Below are positions 30,596 to 31,361 of a stretch of DNA of 31,361 nucleotides, one piece after another (the stretch's first letter is position 1; each line of letters starts with the position of its first letter). Under the pieces are notes generated by a model. The model made no database searches. It had not been told where the DNA came from and saw only the letters and a list, made by a program, of their open reading frames with translations. Position numbers and translations under genes: made by a program. The stretch is from DATGHS01 sp035307785. GTDB lineage: Bacteria; Planctomycetota; Planctomycetia; Gemmatales; Gemmataceae. Location of the stretch: the NCBI GenBank assembly GCA_035307785.1, contig DATGHS010000226.1, positions 1-31,361 of the forward strand, read 5' to 3'.

Positions 30596-31361
30596 ATGAC
30601 CACCGAGCGCGAATTTGCCCTGGACGTCGTCCGCAAGCTCCGCGATGCCGGGTTCGAGGCATTGTGGGCCGGGGGCTGCGTGCGCGATCAGGTGCTAGGC
30701 CTCGAACCACACGATTACGATGTGGCCACCAACGCCCGGCCCGAGCAGGTGCAGAAGCTTTTCCGCCGCACCGTGGCCGTGGGCGTGAGTTTTGGCGTGG
30801 TGGAAGTGCTGGGGCCGAAAGTCGAAGACGAGTTCCTGAAGGTCCAGGTGGCGACGTTTCGCGTTGATGGTCCCTACGACAGCGGCCGTTGGCCGACCAG
30901 CGTACGCTTCTGTTCGGCCGAAGAAGATGCCCGCCGCCGCGACTTCACCATCAACGGCATGTTCTTCGATCCAGTGGAAAACCGACTCATTGATTACGTC
31001 GGCGGCCAGGCGGATTTGAAGGCGAAGATTTTGCGCGCCATCGGCGACCCGCGGCAGCGCTTTGGCGAAGACAAGCTCCGGCTGCTGCGGGCCGTTCGCT
31101 TTGCCGCGCGCTTCGAGCTTACCATCGAGCCCGCCACGGCGAACGCGATTCGCGAAATGGCTTCGCAGATTACCATCGTAAGTGCCGAGCGCATTGCCGA
31201 CGAATTGCGCAAGCTACTGACGAATCGAAACCGCGTTCGCGGCGTGCGGCTGATGAAAGAGGTGGGCCTCCTGGCGCCGGTTGTCCCGCATGGCAATGTT
31301 TGGGAGCACACTGTGGCGGTGCTGGATCGCTTGCCTGAGCAGGTACATTTTCCGTTAGCGT
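30596..31361 (+). CDS. cca: CCA tRNA nucleotidyltransferase / poly(A) polymerase family (3' end outside window)
   Basis: The first 255 codons are open to the window edge. The class II nucleotidyltransferase head is complete: GGCVRDQVLG at 26-35, the metal-binding Asp40 and Asp42 in HDYDVATNARP, RRDFTINGMFFDP near 115-127, and the EDKLRLLRAVRFAARF motif of the neck. Sequence near the edge (VWEHTVAVLDRLPEQ) suggests an HD-type phosphohydrolase region, found in some CCA-adding enzymes. It adds or repairs the tRNA 3' CCA, or adds poly(A); the two cannot be told apart here. The tRNA gene in this window lacks CCA, consistent with a need for the former. Confidence 0.93.
   Translation, partial: MTTEREFALDVVRKLRDAGFEALWAGGCVRDQVLGLEPHDYDVATNARPEQVQKLFRRTVAVGVSFGVVEVLGPKVEDEFLKVQVATFRVDGPYDSGRWPTSVRFCSAEEDARRRDFTINGMFFDPVENRLIDYVGGQADLKAKILRAIGDPRQRFGEDKLRLLRAVRFAARFELTIEPATANAIREMASQITIVSAERIADELRKLLTNRNRVRGVRLMKEVGLLAPVVPHGNVWEHTVAVLDRLPEQVHFPLA

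Overview
The window looks like a piece of a planctomycete chromosome. The evidence is the protein families: an ECF sigma factor fused through a membrane helix to WD40 repeats, two Tat-exported DUF1501 proteins, a PQQ-like beta-propeller protein with the N-terminal WPQFRG motif, secreted ThuA-like and neutral-ceramidase-like proteins, a TIGR02996 'repeat-companion' protein, and a surface protein with an LExLExR N-terminal motif plus dockerin-like and SdrD/Cna-B-like domains. The DNA is GC-rich by eye (not measured). The order could be Pirellulales or Gemmatales; I cannot decide.

Layout: positions 1-707 are the end of a tyrosine-recombinase gene that runs antisense through a tRNA-Pro(GGG) gene, which looks like the boundary of an integrated element. 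Positions 764-6457 hold a signalling block: a membrane-tethered sigma-WD40 protein, a free ECF sigma factor, its probable membrane anti-sigma partner, and a secreted seven-repeat WD40 protein. Positions 6458-7062 form a long leader with a convincing cyclic-di-GMP-I (GEMM) riboswitch and a pair of 21-bp direct repeats, followed by a surface-protein gene whose second Cna-B-like repeat lies in another frame. Positions 9416-13357 (minus strand) encode a DUF1501 protein and two tandem DevC-like permeases without an ATPase. Positions 13447-18975 hold a UbiD-family decarboxylase convergent with a V4R-domain protein, then a DUF1501/PQQ-propeller operon. Positions 19293-22671 encode three exported proteins (HEAT/Pro-rich, ThuA-like, ceramidase-like). 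Positions 22878-27503 hold housekeeping genes (dapF, tatD, rpsR, tdh) and a secreted planctomycete protein. Positions 27631-31361 contain a BatD/BatE-like fusion, a TIGR02996 protein and the start of a tRNA nucleotidyltransferase gene.

Two features stand out beyond the genes. First, the surface-protein gene is probably under c-di-GMP control. Second, the intergenic spaces contain many near-perfect palindromes: 24-bp hairpins after two unrelated genes that share stem and loop sequence, a 26-bp perfect stem exactly between two convergent stop codons, a branched 62-bp element that contains both the dapF and tatD stop codons, a 35-bp-arm inverted repeat between divergent genes, and a roughly 60-bp element present twice in opposite orientations. 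They look like several families of dispersed palindromic elements that also serve as bidirectional terminators or leader hairpins.
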